Made by a program: the position numbers and the translations under genes. The notes under the pieces are model-generated. The model searched no databases. It had not been told where the DNA came from and saw nothing but the letters and a program-made list of their open reading frames with translations. 64,000 nt of DNA from Thioalkalivibrio sp. ALMg11 (GTDB taxonomy: Bacteria > Pseudomonadota > Gammaproteobacteria > Ectothiorhodospirales > Ectothiorhodospiraceae): assembly GCF_000377905.1 (NCBI RefSeq), contig NZ_KB898879.1, positions 46,044-110,043 of the forward strand. The letters run 5' to 3'. Numbering within the stretch: position 1 is the first letter of the stretch; the number at the start of each line of letters is the position of its first letter. This document shows, piece by piece, positions 15,646 through 25,027 of this stretch.

Positions 15646-18267
15646 ATGGCACTATGCGAGCGTCGGTCTAGTCGAGAAAGTGTGGTGCGCGCAACGGATT
15701 GTCCCCAATCGACCCGAATCTGGTGGCCCCTGCGGGGGAGAGACACGCGCCGGGGCCTCGGCCTCTCGTTTCTTTGCCTGCTGTTTACGTTCTGGACGCC
15801 GTCCTCCGTGGCCTCCGAGCCGGATCTGCGCGTGGGCGTGTACGACAACGCACCCAAAGTCAGCGTGGACGAGCACGGGGAGGCCGACGGCCTGTTCGTC
15901 CGCCTGCTGGACTCGATCGCCAGCCGCGAGCATTGGCAGATCGAGTACGTCCCCTGCGAATGGGCGCAATGCCTCGCCGATCTGCGCGAGGGCCGGCTGG
16001 ATCTGATGCCCGATGTGGCCCGGACCGACACGCGCGAGGCATTCTTCGACTTTCACCAGATTCCGGTGGTCCAGGGCTGGAGCCAGGTGTACGCGTTCCC
16101 GCAGTCCGGGTTCAGCAGCCTCGAATCCCTCGGATCCCGGCGCATTGCCGTGCTGGAGGGATCGGTGCAGGAAAGCCACCTGCGCCGGCAACAGATCCAC
16201 AACCCGGATCTCGAGTACCAACTGGTTCCCTACAGCAATCTGCCAGCGGTACTGTCCTCGGTGCAGGAAGGCGAGGCCTCGGCCGCCGTCAGCAACAACT
16301 TCTACGGACGCCAGCACGCCCGCGCCCACGGGCTGGCGGAGACACCCATTACCTTCGGCCAGGCGGGCCTGCACTATGCGGCCAGGCCGGGGACCCAGGC
16401 GGACCGGCTGGCACTGATCGACGCCTACCTGGAGCGCTGGAAGCCGCTGGCGGGTTCGCCGTACCAGGAGGCTCTCGGGGCCACGTTGCTCGCGGAAGAC
16501 GAACCGGGGCTGCCCGACTGGGTGCTGTGGATACTGCTCGTCGCGCTGGTGCTCGTTGTGCTGCTTGCGGTCACGGGCGTATTGCTGCGCTGGCAGGTGC
16601 GCCGGCGTACCCATGAGCTGCGCGCGGTCAACCAGCGCCTGGAGCATGTGCTGGGCAGTGGCCCTGCGGTGATCTATCAGCTTGACGCCCGTAGCTTCCG
16701 GCCCTTGTGGGTGAGTCCCAATCTGCAACGCCTGTACGGGATTGACCCGGCGAGTGCGATGCGCCCCGACTGGTGGGAAAACCAGTTGCACCCCGAAGAC
16801 CGGGCAAACGCCCTGCGCGAGAACGAGCAGCTGCTGGAGGAGGGCGAGCTCGTTCGCGAATTTCGCCTGTTTGACGGCTGGGGCAAGCTGCGCCACGTGC
16901 GCGACGAGATGAGTGTGGTGTCGGGCAGCGGCGGGCAGGAGATCGTCGGCAGCTGGACCGATCTGACCGCCAGCATGGAGCAGAAGGAACAGCTGCGGCA
17001 GATGACGCACTACGACGCGCGCACCGGCCTGCCCAACCGCGCCCTGTTGCAGGACCGTCTGGGGCACACGGTGGAGCGCGCCATGGCGGACGGCGAGGCG
17101 CGCTGGATCGTGCTGATGGACCTGGACCGCTTCCGCAACGTGAACGAGACCCTGGGGACCGCGGCGGGGGATACCGTGCTGCAGGGCATTGCGCAGCGCC
17201 TGAGCCAGGCCCTGTCGCCCGAGGACACGGTAGCCCGCATCGGTGCCGACGAGTTCTGCCTGATCATCGAGCGCCCGCCCGAGGAAGCCCTCGGCACCTT
17301 CGTGCAGTCGCTGATCGATACGTTGCGAGCCCCCTTCGAGATCGCAGGGCGCTCGTTGGTACTCACGGCGAGTGTCGGTTTGGCGCGCTTCCCGGGCGAC
17401 GGCCAGACCCGCGAAGAGCTCCTCACCGCCGCCGAGCTGGCGATGCAGGAGGCGCGGCGCCGGGGAGGGGACAGCTGGTGCGCCTACGACGCCGAGATGG
17501 GCACCCTGACCGAGCATCGGCTGTTCCTGGAAAACGACTTGCGGCAGGCCATCGTCAACCACGAGTTCGTGCTCCACTTCCAGCAGCAGTTCAACCTGGC
17601 CAGTGGCGAGTGCGTGGGAGTCGAGAGCCTGGTGCGCTGGAACCATCCGCACCGGGGCATGGTATCCCCCGCGGAGTTCATCCCGTTGGCCGAGGAGACC
17701 GGCCTGATCCAGGCGATCGATCGCTGGGTTCTGGAGGCCGCCTGCCGCCAGCTCGCGATCTGGGACGAGGCCGGCCGGGACATCCCGTTGATCGCCGTAA
17801 ACCTGTCGGCGCGCGAGCTGCACGACGAGCAACTCGTCACCACCGTACGCGAGACCCTGGAGCGCTTCGCCATCGCGCCCGAACGCCTGGAGGTCGAGCT
17901 GACCGAAACCATGATCATGGAGTATCCGGAGCGTGCCCTGGCGGTCCTGCGCCGGCTGGACGGCCTCGGCGTGCGCCTGGCCATGGATGACTTCGGCTCC
18001 GGCTACTCGAATCTCGCGCACCTGCGCCGGCTGCCGCTGCACCGCCTCAAGGTCGACCAGTCGCTGGTGCGCGACATCGGCCACTCCCGCCACAACGAAT
18101 CCATCATCCGCGCCATCATCGCGCTGGCCGCCGCCCTGGAACTGGACCTCATCGCCGAGGGCGTGGAGGAAGAACCCCAGCGCGCCTTCCTCCTGCGCGA
18201 AGGCTGCGCCATCGGCCAGGGCTTCCTGCTCCACCGCCCGGCCGCCGCCGCTGATCTGTTCCCCTGA
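15646..18267 (+). CDS. Periplasmic sensor PAS-GGDEF-EAL protein
   Basis: An 873-residue membrane signalling protein. After a hydrophobic export segment (about 38-57) comes a periplasmic solute-binding protein family 3 domain (about 58-280: LRVGVYDNAPKVSVDEHG, GRLDLMPDVARTD). A transmembrane helix follows (about 292-318), then PAS (about 330-450), GGDEF (about 455-620) and EAL (about 625-870). The GGDEF loop is degenerate (GADEF), suggesting it is not a cyclase. The EAL signature is ESL, and other catalytic landmarks (NLSARE, ELTETM, DDFGSGYSN, KVDQS, AEGVE) are intact, so c-di-GMP hydrolysis is likely. The start is uncertain: ATG at 15646, or GTG at 15682 after GAGAAAG. Confidence 0.85.
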   Translation: MALCERRSSRESVVRATDCPQSTRIWWPLRGRDTRRGLGLSFLCLLFTFWTPSSVASEPDLRVGVYDNAPKVSVDEHGEADGLFVRLLDSIASREHWQIEYVPCEWAQCLADLREGRLDLMPDVARTDTREAFFDFHQIPVVQGWSQVYAFPQSGFSSLESLGSRRIAVLEGSVQESHLRRQQIHNPDLEYQLVPYSNLPAVLSSVQEGEASAAVSNNFYGRQHARAHGLAETPITFGQAGLHYAARPGTQADRLALIDAYLERWKPLAGSPYQEALGATLLAEDEPGLPDWVLWILLVALVLVVLLAVTGVLLRWQVRRRTHELRAVNQRLEHVLGSGPAVIYQLDARSFRPLWVSPNLQRLYGIDPASAMRPDWWENQLHPEDRANALRENEQLLEEGELVREFRLFDGWGKLRHVRDEMSVVSGSGGQEIVGSWTDLTASMEQKEQLRQMTHYDARTGLPNRALLQDRLGHTVERAMADGEARWIVLMDLDRFRNVNETLGTAAGDTVLQGIAQRLSQALSPEDTVARIGADEFCLIIERPPEEALGTFVQSLIDTLRAPFEIAGRSLVLTASVGLARFPGDGQTREELLTAAELAMQEARRRGGDSWCAYDAEMGTLTEHRLFLENDLRQAIVNHEFVLHFQQQFNLASGECVGVESLVRWNHPHRGMVSPAEFIPLAEETGLIQAIDRWVLEAACRQLAIWDEAGRDIPLIAVNLSARELHDEQLVTTVRETLERFAIAPERLEVELTETMIMEYPERALAVLRRLDGLGVRLAMDDFGSGYSNLAHLRRLPLHRLKVDQSLVRDIGHSRHNESIIRAIIALAAALELDLIAEGVEEEPQRAFLLREGCAIGQGFLLHRPAAAADLFP

Positions 18268-18680
18268 GATCGGAGGTCTCAGTGTGTAGCGCCGAGATTC
18301 GATTCTCCGCAGAAGTCACTTGTCCGTGGCGTGGAAGCGGCCTGCTGGAGGATGGCTGGCGTCTTAAATGGGCTTAGGCTGCTAATCCCGGGTAAAGCTT
18401 CCGCGCAGCCGCGATTCCCCTCAGGTAGCGCGTCTGGCGAGCATCGCACCGCGCCGTGAGATGGGCCGGTGTCCCGAAGGTGCTGCCGAATTGCCGCAAC
18501 AGGTGACTGGCCGCACTCATGAACGGATCGGGATCGATGTCCAGGCGCCCCAGTAGGGGGCGGGGCGTGATCGAGCTGCGTTCCGGAAGAATTTCGCTCA
18601 CGAGCCTGACCAGCGTTGTCACGATGGTGACCTGATTGGTCAGTTAGAACGGCCACGAAAGATGATTACAGGCCCTTGGT
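18268..18680. other. Intergenic stretch with no recognised gene
   Basis: About 410 bases with lower GC than the flanks. Short open frames exist on the minus strand (for example 18374-18622) but lack a recognisable family, a ribosome site or coding character. It marks the left boundary of the glycan/pilin island. Confidence 0.5.
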
Positions 18681-19077
18681 TTAACGACAGATCTGCGGCA
18701 CATAGCTTTGGTTTATACTGCCGACATTGCAGTGCCATCCGCCGATCTGAGCGGAACCGTTCTGGCGTTCCTTGACCATCGTCTCGCCGTCGAGAAGCCC
18801 GTTCCGGAAATTGCTGTACGTCCAGCACGCCCGAAGACACGTAGCATCCGCTCAAGATTCCGTTGTAAAGGTCTAGAAATCCATCGGTTTCCTTGGGTCG
18901 GACCGTGCTGGCGTGGATGTCTGCGACTGCCGTCCGAAGGCCGCTAGTTATGGTAAAGGCTTCGGTGGCCTGGGTGTGGCTCTGATATGCAGGAAGAGAA
19001 ATTGACTCCAGAATGCCGATGATGGCCACCGGGATCATGAGTTCGATAAGCGTAAAGCCGCGTGCTGAAGGGTCCAC
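18681..19077 (-). pseudogene. Type IV pilin gene broken by a one-base frameshift
   Basis: Starting from a GTG at 19077 (AGGGA 7 nt upstream) the frame reads VDPSARG then [19 protein letters not shown], the prepilin leader, G/F cleavage site and E5 of a type IVa pilin. It continues to [13 protein letters not shown] and is then out of frame. Moving one base, it resumes [20 protein letters not shown] and ends [19 protein letters not shown] with a TAA at 18681. The cysteine pair at the end is the pilin disulfide region. Total length is 397 bases, i.e. 132 codons plus one base. The shift lies around the AAA run at 18808-18810. Removing one base restores a 131-residue pilin. A glutamate inside the hydrophobic helix (ILESI) is also unusual. 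It could be a true pseudogene, a phase-variable gene or a sequencing error. Confidence 0.8.
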
Positions 19078-19292
19078 GCGTGGTTCCCTATCGGGTACGA
19101 AATTTCTGAATCTGCAGGCGAGTGTGAGGCCAATGAGCTTCTCCGGTTGTCGAACGCTGAAGCGGGGTAGAACCCTCCGTCGCCTTTCGCATCGTCTCCC
19201 ACTGTGTGTCGACCGGATGTACCGGATGTACTGGGTGCCGGACCGTTCAGTTCTAAGTTGACACCCAAACCTCACAAGGTTTTCCCTTCTCC

Positions 19293-20624
19293 ATGATGAT
19301 CAGTCTCATCCAGGATACCTATCGCCCGCTCCGAAAATACCTCAACAACTCCTTCTGGATCATGGGGGAGAAGGTGGTGGGGCTGGGCATGGCTTTCGTG
19401 GCGACAGTGTTTGTCGCCCGGTATCTGGGCCCGGAGAATTTCGGTTCGCTGGCGTACGCGTTGTCCCTTGCCGCCTTGTTTGCGGCTGCGGGGCATATGG
19501 GGCTTCATGGGCTAATTGTCCGCGAGATCGTCAAGGATGAATCGGGGCGTGCGGAGACCCTTGGTACCTCGGCTGTGCTCAAGTTGCTGGGGATGGGGAC
19601 GGGGTACGTCGTGCTACTGACCTACGCTGTTGCATATGAGGGCCTCGGCAGCACTGAGTTTTACTTGATCGCCATTGCAGGGGCTGCCTTGTTGTTTCGG
19701 CCGCTAGACGTGGTTGATTTCTGGTTTCAGGCGTTTGTGCAGGCACGGTATGTCGCCTTCGCCCGAGTGTCCTCGCACGTCGCGGCCACCGCATTGTTGC
19801 TGGGGTTGGTGGTCGCCGGTGCGAGACTGGAGTATTTCGCGACGGCACAAGTGCTTCAAGCCGTAGTAGCAGCCTTGTTGCTGCTTCTCTTCTTCCGACT
19901 CAAGGCCGAACTCCGTGTTACCCATTGGCGCTTCAGTTGGTCTCGTGCGAAGGAGCTACTGAGTCAGGGCTGGCTCATCTACTTGGGATCGGTCTTCGCG
20001 GTTATCTACCTGAAGGTCGATCAGGTGATGCTCCGGTGGCTGGCGGATACTCAGGAAGTGGGGCAGTACGCAGTGGCGGCTCAGCTTTCCGAGGCCTGGT
20101 ACTTTGTTCCTGCGGCGATTGTTGCGTCGTTCTTCCCCAAGCTGATCAAGCTGCGCGAGCAGGGCGAGGCGTTGTTCTACCACCGGCTCCAGCAATTGTT
20201 TGACGCGCTGTTCATGATTGGACTGGTCGTGGCAGTCGTTATGACGTTGGCCGCGCCCTGGATCATCGCGTTGTTCTTCGGGTCGGAGTACGGAGCGAGC
20301 GCCTCGATTTTGGTGATTCACATCTGGGCTGCCATCTTCATCTTCATGCGTGCAGCATTCTCGAAATGGATTCTCATTGAGAACGCTCTTTATTTTTCGA
20401 TGTTTACGCAGGGCATGGGTGCCCTAGCCAACGTGCTTCTGAACTACCTCATGATTCCCATGCATGGGGGCATCGGCGCTGCCTACGCAACACTTGTCTC
20501 CTATGCGGCCGCGTCCTTTTTCTCACTTTTCTTCTACGAGCGGACGCGCGCTGTCTTCTGGCAGATGGCGTGGGCGACCCTCGCCCCCATCAGGTATCCC
20601 TTTCTACTTGCGCGCACACGATAA
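19293..20624 (+). CDS. Polysaccharide flippase, Wzx/MATE-like
   Basis: A 443-residue integral membrane protein with about 12 hydrophobic helices. It begins [36 protein letters not shown] (in pieces), the typical start of O-antigen/exopolysaccharide flippases. Such proteins move undecaprenyl-linked glycans to the periplasmic face. Start codons ATG ATG at 19293 and 19296 are both possible. It opens a plus-strand run of three glycan genes of lower GC than the flanks. Confidence 0.88.
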   Translation: MMISLIQDTYRPLRKYLNNSFWIMGEKVVGLGMAFVATVFVARYLGPENFGSLAYALSLAALFAAAGHMGLHGLIVREIVKDESGRAETLGTSAVLKLLGMGTGYVVLLTYAVAYEGLGSTEFYLIAIAGAALLFRPLDVVDFWFQAFVQARYVAFARVSSHVAATALLLGLVVAGARLEYFATAQVLQAVVAALLLLLFFRLKAELRVTHWRFSWSRAKELLSQGWLIYLGSVFAVIYLKVDQVMLRWLADTQEVGQYAVAAQLSEAWYFVPAAIVASFFPKLIKLREQGEALFYHRLQQLFDALFMIGLVVAVVMTLAAPWIIALFFGSEYGASASILVIHIWAAIFIFMRAAFSKWILIENALYFSMFTQGMGALANVLLNYLMIPMHGGIGAAYATLVSYAAASFFSLFFYERTRAVFWQMAWATLAPIRYPFLLARTR

Positions 20625-20636
20625 AAGAACAAAACC

Positions 20637-21719
20637 ATGATCCCCGTCCTTCGCAAAGCACTCCCGGCGCCGGCCAAACGTACCATCCATCGAACACTCG
20701 ACTGGCTCGGAAGCCGAAGTGTTCAAGTCTTTTCGGCCCACCGGTGGCTGGCCACCCTGTACTACTGTGTCTTCAGTCGGCGGTTCGATCGCGAACATCT
20801 CGCCGTGCTCAAAGGGCGGGCTGCCTACTATCGTGCGCTCCGCGCAATGGAGCGTACGTCGCCGCTCCTGCGCCGCAATGTGCACCGCCTCGAAAAAGGG
20901 CTGATCATGCGTCCCCGCCGAAATGTCTTTGCTGAGGTGTTCGTCCTTGAGACCGTCCGTTGCTACAACAGGGCTAAGAATCGGCCGGGTTACTCGCCGG
21001 ACGAGCTCCGGTGGGCCAGGGATGTACTGGACGAATATTTCAGCGTTGTCGAAGACACGCCCGCGATCAGCAAGGCCCGGAAGGAATACAGTGAGGGCCC
21101 AGGGGCCGAACAAAGCGACGGTAACGAAGTCCGGACGTTCAAGCCTTACCCAATGTCGGAGTGCCCGGCGAGTCCCGTATCCTTCGATCAGCTTGCCACA
21201 CTCTTTGTTCGGCGGAGATCCGTTCGCTGGTACCGGAAGCGGCCGGTACCCGATGACCTAATTCAAAAGGCCGTAAACGCGGCCTCTCTGGCGCCCTCGG
21301 CGTGTAACCGGCAGCCGTTCCGGTTTGTCGTCGCGAACGAACCGGCCATGGCCATCAAGATTGCCGAATGCGCAGGGGGTACGACGGGCTTTGCCCATCA
21401 ACTACCGGCGGTTATCGTGGTGGTCGGCGACCTCTCCGCCTACCCGAAGGACCGCGATCGCCACCTGATCTATATCGACGCCTCATTGGCATCCATGCAA
21501 CTGATGCTTGCTGCCGAAACGTTGGGGCTTTCAACGTGCCCCATCAACTGGCCGGACGTCGATCTGGCGGAAGAGAATCTTCAGCGTATTCTGAAGCTCC
21601 CAGGCCATGAACGCGTGGTGATGCTCATTTCGATCGGTTACGGGGATCCGGACAGTAGTGTTGCGTATTCGCAAAAGAAGAAGGATTCACTGATCATGCA
21701 GGGGTTTCCGAAGAAATGA
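20637..21719 (+). CDS. Nitroreductase-family protein with N-terminal extension
   Basis: A 360-residue protein. The C-terminal part (about 180-345) is a nitroreductase fold: FVRRRSVRWYRKRPVPDDLI, AASLAPSACNRQPFRF, then IDASLASMQLMLAAETLGLS and the closing ISIGYGDPD, consistent with FMN binding. The first ~175 residues have no family I recognise. Nitroreductase-like proteins recur in polysaccharide clusters next to pyruvyl transferases, but their role there is not established. It sits 12 bases after the flippase and overlaps the next gene by 4 bases. Confidence 0.82.
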   Translation: MIPVLRKALPAPAKRTIHRTLDWLGSRSVQVFSAHRWLATLYYCVFSRRFDREHLAVLKGRAAYYRALRAMERTSPLLRRNVHRLEKGLIMRPRRNVFAEVFVLETVRCYNRAKNRPGYSPDELRWARDVLDEYFSVVEDTPAISKARKEYSEGPGAEQSDGNEVRTFKPYPMSECPASPVSFDQLATLFVRRRSVRWYRKRPVPDDLIQKAVNAASLAPSACNRQPFRFVVANEPAMAIKIAECAGGTTGFAHQLPAVIVVVGDLSAYPKDRDRHLIYIDASLASMQLMLAAETLGLSTCPINWPDVDLAEENLQRILKLPGHERVVMLISIGYGDPDSSVAYSQKKKDSLIMQGFPKK

Positions 21720-22879
21720 TTATCGAGGTAAGGAAAGCGGGATTCGTGAACAAGGGAGCGGAGCTGATGCAGCGCGCAGTCTTGGAGAGGCTTCGTGCGG
21801 AATATCCCGGATCAGTTTTTACCATGGCTCTGTCTCCAGGGCCGTCACAACCGTTCCGAAAGGTGGTGGACGCTGGAATGAACCCCAAAGCGTCGCTTTA
21901 TTACATGGGAGTCCAATGGGGTCGGCTTGCGCTTCTGGCACCGAACAAAATTCGTGAGAGGTACGGTTTCGTTCTTGACAGAGATGTAGATGTGGTCATC
22001 GACGCAGCGGGTTTCTCCTATAGTGATCAGTGGGGTGACGTTAGAACTAAGGAGTTAGCGCACTCTGCTAAGCGCTGGAGGAAGCAAGGTACCAAAGTCA
22101 TCCTTATGCCCCAAGCGTTTGGTCCGTATGCAAGCAGGGTGGGGCGGAGCGCTATTCGGCAAGCGGTAGATAACATTGATTTGGTGATGCCCCGTGAAGA
22201 GACTTCGTACAAACACCTTACGAACATCACTGGGGAGCGAGAAAATATCCGGCAGTATCCGGACTTCACTAACCTAATCGATGGGGTTGTACCCGACTAT
22301 TTTGACCGAAACCAGCACCGTGTGTGCCTCATCCCGAACTATCGGATGGTCGACAAGACCGAGATATCCCAGCGTGCAGCGTATCTTCCGTTCATGGCGC
22401 GCTGTGCCAGGCGGTTGGTGGTACGGGGCGCGCAGCCGTTTGTCTTAGTGCACGAAGGCCGGAACGACATGTGGCTGGCGGAGAGGATTTCTGAAGCTAG
22501 TGGAGGTATCCCCATAATCAAGGAAAACGACCCCCTCAAGATCAAGGGCATCCTAGGCGCAAGCCAAGCGACCATTGGAAGTCGGTTCCACGGGCTGGTG
22601 AGCGCGCTCAGCCAAGGGGTCCCGTCGCTCGCGACAGGTTGGAGTCACAAGTACGTCGAGTTGTTTAGGGATTACGACTTCGCCGAAGGCTTGATGTCGG
22701 TTGAAGATCAAAAGGAGAAGGTAGAGGAGAAGATTGACTGGTTGATCGACGAGGACATGAGCCGCGCGATTAGTGACCGTCTTCTTGAGAACTCCGAGCG
22801 TCTGAAGGCATCATCGGAGTCCATGTGGAACGAAGTGTTAAGGGTGATTGATAGCGCAAAAACTTTAGGTAAAAAATAA
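21716..22879 (+). CDS. Polysaccharide pyruvyl transferase family protein
   Basis: A 387-residue protein of the CsaB/WcaK type. It begins IEVRKAGFVNKGAELMQRAVLERL (in pieces), and the C-terminal GASQATIGSRFHGLVSALSQGVPSLATGWSHKY matches the conserved 'SRxHGxxxAxxxGxPxxxxxxxxK' motif. Family members transfer pyruvate ketal or act as glycosyltransferase-like enzymes on surface glycans. The 4-base ATGA overlap with the nitroreductase gene implies coupling. The codon pattern is richer in A and T than the housekeeping genes. Confidence 0.85.
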   Translation: MIIEVRKAGFVNKGAELMQRAVLERLRAEYPGSVFTMALSPGPSQPFRKVVDAGMNPKASLYYMGVQWGRLALLAPNKIRERYGFVLDRDVDVVIDAAGFSYSDQWGDVRTKELAHSAKRWRKQGTKVILMPQAFGPYASRVGRSAIRQAVDNIDLVMPREETSYKHLTNITGERENIRQYPDFTNLIDGVVPDYFDRNQHRVCLIPNYRMVDKTEISQRAAYLPFMARCARRLVVRGAQPFVLVHEGRNDMWLAERISEASGGIPIIKENDPLKIKGILGASQATIGSRFHGLVSALSQGVPSLATGWSHKYVELFRDYDFAEGLMSVEDQKEKVEEKIDWLIDEDMSRAISDRLLENSERLKASSESMWNEVLRVIDSAKTLGKK

Positions 22880-22981
22880 CGATCATTAAAAAAAGAGGGC
22901 GTCGTTGGAAGGAAATGTAAAAGCAGTACAGCTTCGCGGCCTCCGCGAGAACGGACTAAAATGTCTTTCTTGGGGTGTCCG

Positions 22982-24112
22982 TCAATTGTTTTTTGACGTA
23001 TGCTTCATCATGATCGACGTGAGAAACTGGTCGAGGACCCGAGCGCGTTCATTCCAGTCGGCTGCAACGGTTTTAGCGAGTCGACCGGGGTAATTCGCCA
23101 GCACGGACCGCAATACTTTCGCCAAGTCATCCGCATCGCCTGGATGGAATGATCCAACCAGCCCGGGAAGGTGGTTTTCTGAGTCGAATAAGCCGACACG
23201 AGCGGCGACTATGGGAAGACCGCAGGCGATCATTTCGTTGTATTTCTGAGGATAACAATAGCGGCCGAAGGCGTTGTCTAAATTGCATATGACTCCCAGG
23301 TCGAGCGCATTGTAGAGCGATGGCACTAGGCCAGGGTCAATTATGCCAAGGTCCGCATACGTCCCGTGTTTCGGTGGTCTCCAGTCTTGGTCCCTCACTC
23401 CTGCCACCACAAGGGCTGTATTCGGGAAGTCGGGCGCCACTTGTTCGAATGCCTGGTAAAGAGCCGCGATTCCACGACTGCTGGTCAGCGCGCCGGCGGT
23501 TCCCAAGAGAAATGTGTCGCCAGGGAGGCCGAGGCGTTGGCGCTCGATTGTCGGATCGGTGCGTCTGAATGTGTCGCGGTTAACGCCGTTCTCAACGACG
23601 GCAACGCTCCTGGAGTTGATGTAGCGAGCGGTGGAAGCCTTGAGTGAGGAGGAGACGCAGGTCACTCCGGCAACCTTCTTGAGAGCCCTGCGAAACAACG
23701 CTTTTACGAACGGTACGCGTGTGAGGCCAAAGTACTCGTAGTTATCCTTCAGGTCGGCCACACAAGGTAAACCATGTTTCACTGCGAGACGCTGTCCCAG
23801 AATGACCTGGAGAGCATCAGAACCGGCCCAAATGAGGTCGGGATGCCAGGAGTCCATGTATGTGTGGATGGTGGAGAGGTAATGCAGTGGGGCGGGTCGG
23901 CGCCCCCTGAACATATACGCGATATGCCAGGGAAGAGGGCCTGGCGGAGCGGCAGTGGAGTTGGCGTTGGCCGGTCGGTAGTCAGAGGCGAGGACCCGGA
24001 CGTCGTGTCCTAGTGAACGCAACGCCATGGGGAGGGCGAACATGCGGCCATGACGGTCTTTCTGCGAGTCGCGACCCATGTTGAAACGTTTTGTCAGGAC
24101 CAGGATCTTCAC
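22982..24112 (-). CDS. Glycosyltransferase family 4
   Basis: A 376-residue GT-B glycosyltransferase starting at a GTG (MKILVLTKRFNMGRDSQKDR). The N-terminal acceptor domain is followed by VTCVSSSLKAS, VVENGVNRDTFRR and the GT4-type C-terminal region (KYNEMIACGLPIVAARVG) with the E-x7-E-like nucleotide-sugar site. The donor and acceptor cannot be read from sequence. It is convergent with the pyruvyl transferase gene. Confidence 0.86.
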   Translation of the reverse strand: MKILVLTKRFNMGRDSQKDRHGRMFALPMALRSLGHDVRVLASDYRPANANSTAAPPGPLPWHIAYMFRGRRPAPLHYLSTIHTYMDSWHPDLIWAGSDALQVILGQRLAVKHGLPCVADLKDNYEYFGLTRVPFVKALFRRALKKVAGVTCVSSSLKASTARYINSRSVAVVENGVNRDTFRRTDPTIERQRLGLPGDTFLLGTAGALTSSRGIAALYQAFEQVAPDFPNTALVVAGVRDQDWRPPKHGTYADLGIIDPGLVPSLYNALDLGVICNLDNAFGRYCYPQKYNEMIACGLPIVAARVGLFDSENHLPGLVGSFHPGDADDLAKVLRSVLANYPGRLAKTVAADWNERARVLDQFLTSIMMKHTSKNN

Positions 24113-24266
24113 GCGGAATGTCGTCCGTTGGTGCGCCGGGGCGCAAGGTTGCCTAAAAGGGACTGGTCAGGTGTGTATCGGGTACCCGTCGCCCTTAGGG
24201 CGCTGGGGCGTGCAACAACGGGAGATACCAGAGCGGCGCGGCGAATAGGATCTGGGAGTGCGAGGC

Positions 24267-24971
24267 TCACGCTCGGTTTCGGCAGAGATGGTAAACCTGG
24301 TACTGCCATGAGAGCGGCCATGCGGGTAATGCCAGAGCCTGCAGGAGCCTGAATGGCATAACCAACCAAGGGCGACGGAAGATCCAGGCACGGCTGAGTA
24401 TGTGCAAGTCTTTCCATCGATCCTCCACCTGAAGACCTGCGTTCTGAAACAGTTCTTTCCACTCGTCGAGGGAGCGGATGGTTTCCTGAGCGGCCTGCTG
24501 ATGCGTTCCGGTGTAGAGCTTCATCCGATAAGGCAGGAATCCGGCGTTGGGAACGAGGATAAGGATTTGGGCGTCGGGTTTGGCAACCCTGGCCATCTCG
24601 CGCACGGCCAATGGCTGGTCGAGGAAGTGCTCCAGGGACCCGAGACAGCTGACGACATCAAATGTGTTGTCGGGAAAGGGCAGAGTTTCCGCGGGGCCTA
24701 CGTGTAGATCGCTCTCGGGGAGCCGTTGCTGGCAGACGTCGATAGCGGTCTTGGAGAGGTCGATGCCGCTGATAATAGCGCCTCGCCGAGCGGCGGTCGC
24801 CAACCATGCGCCGGTGCCGCAGGCGACATCAAGGACGTGTTGTCCGGGCGAAATGTGGATGTGGTCTGCGAGGCGCGTTAGATGCGCGGAGGGCCGAAGA
24901 TCGGACGACACATCTCGATAGTAGATGTGGTCATAGAAATCGGCGATCTTTTGGTGTTCAGGTGTGTTCAT
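24267..24971 (-). CDS. Class I SAM methyltransferase in glycan cluster
   Basis: A 234-residue methyltransferase with the motif I region HVLDVACGTGAWLATAARRG, motif II GIDLSKTAIDVCQQRL and FDVVSCLGSLEHFLD. Such enzymes often methylate sugars or quinone-like lipids; the glycan-cluster context favours sugar O-methylation (inference). The ATG at 24971 is preferred; an earlier TTG at 25040 would overlap the upstream gene. Confidence 0.85.
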   Translation of the reverse strand: MNTPEHQKIADFYDHIYYRDVSSDLRPSAHLTRLADHIHISPGQHVLDVACGTGAWLATAARRGAIISGIDLSKTAIDVCQQRLPESDLHVGPAETLPFPDNTFDVVSCLGSLEHFLDQPLAVREMARVAKPDAQILILVPNAGFLPYRMKLYTGTHQQAAQETIRSLDEWKELFQNAGLQVEDRWKDLHILSRAWIFRRPWLVMPFRLLQALALPAWPLSWQYQVYHLCRNRA

Positions 24972-25027
24972 GTTTGCGTAGATTAATGTGAAAGCCGGTC
25001 GGTTGAGGGCCAGTCTTAAAAGCAAGT

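Noticed and set aside
18374..18622. 82-codon minus-strand frame left of the broken pilin
   Set aside because: No recognised family, no ribosome site and no conserved neighbour relation; kept only as an unassigned intergenic stretch.
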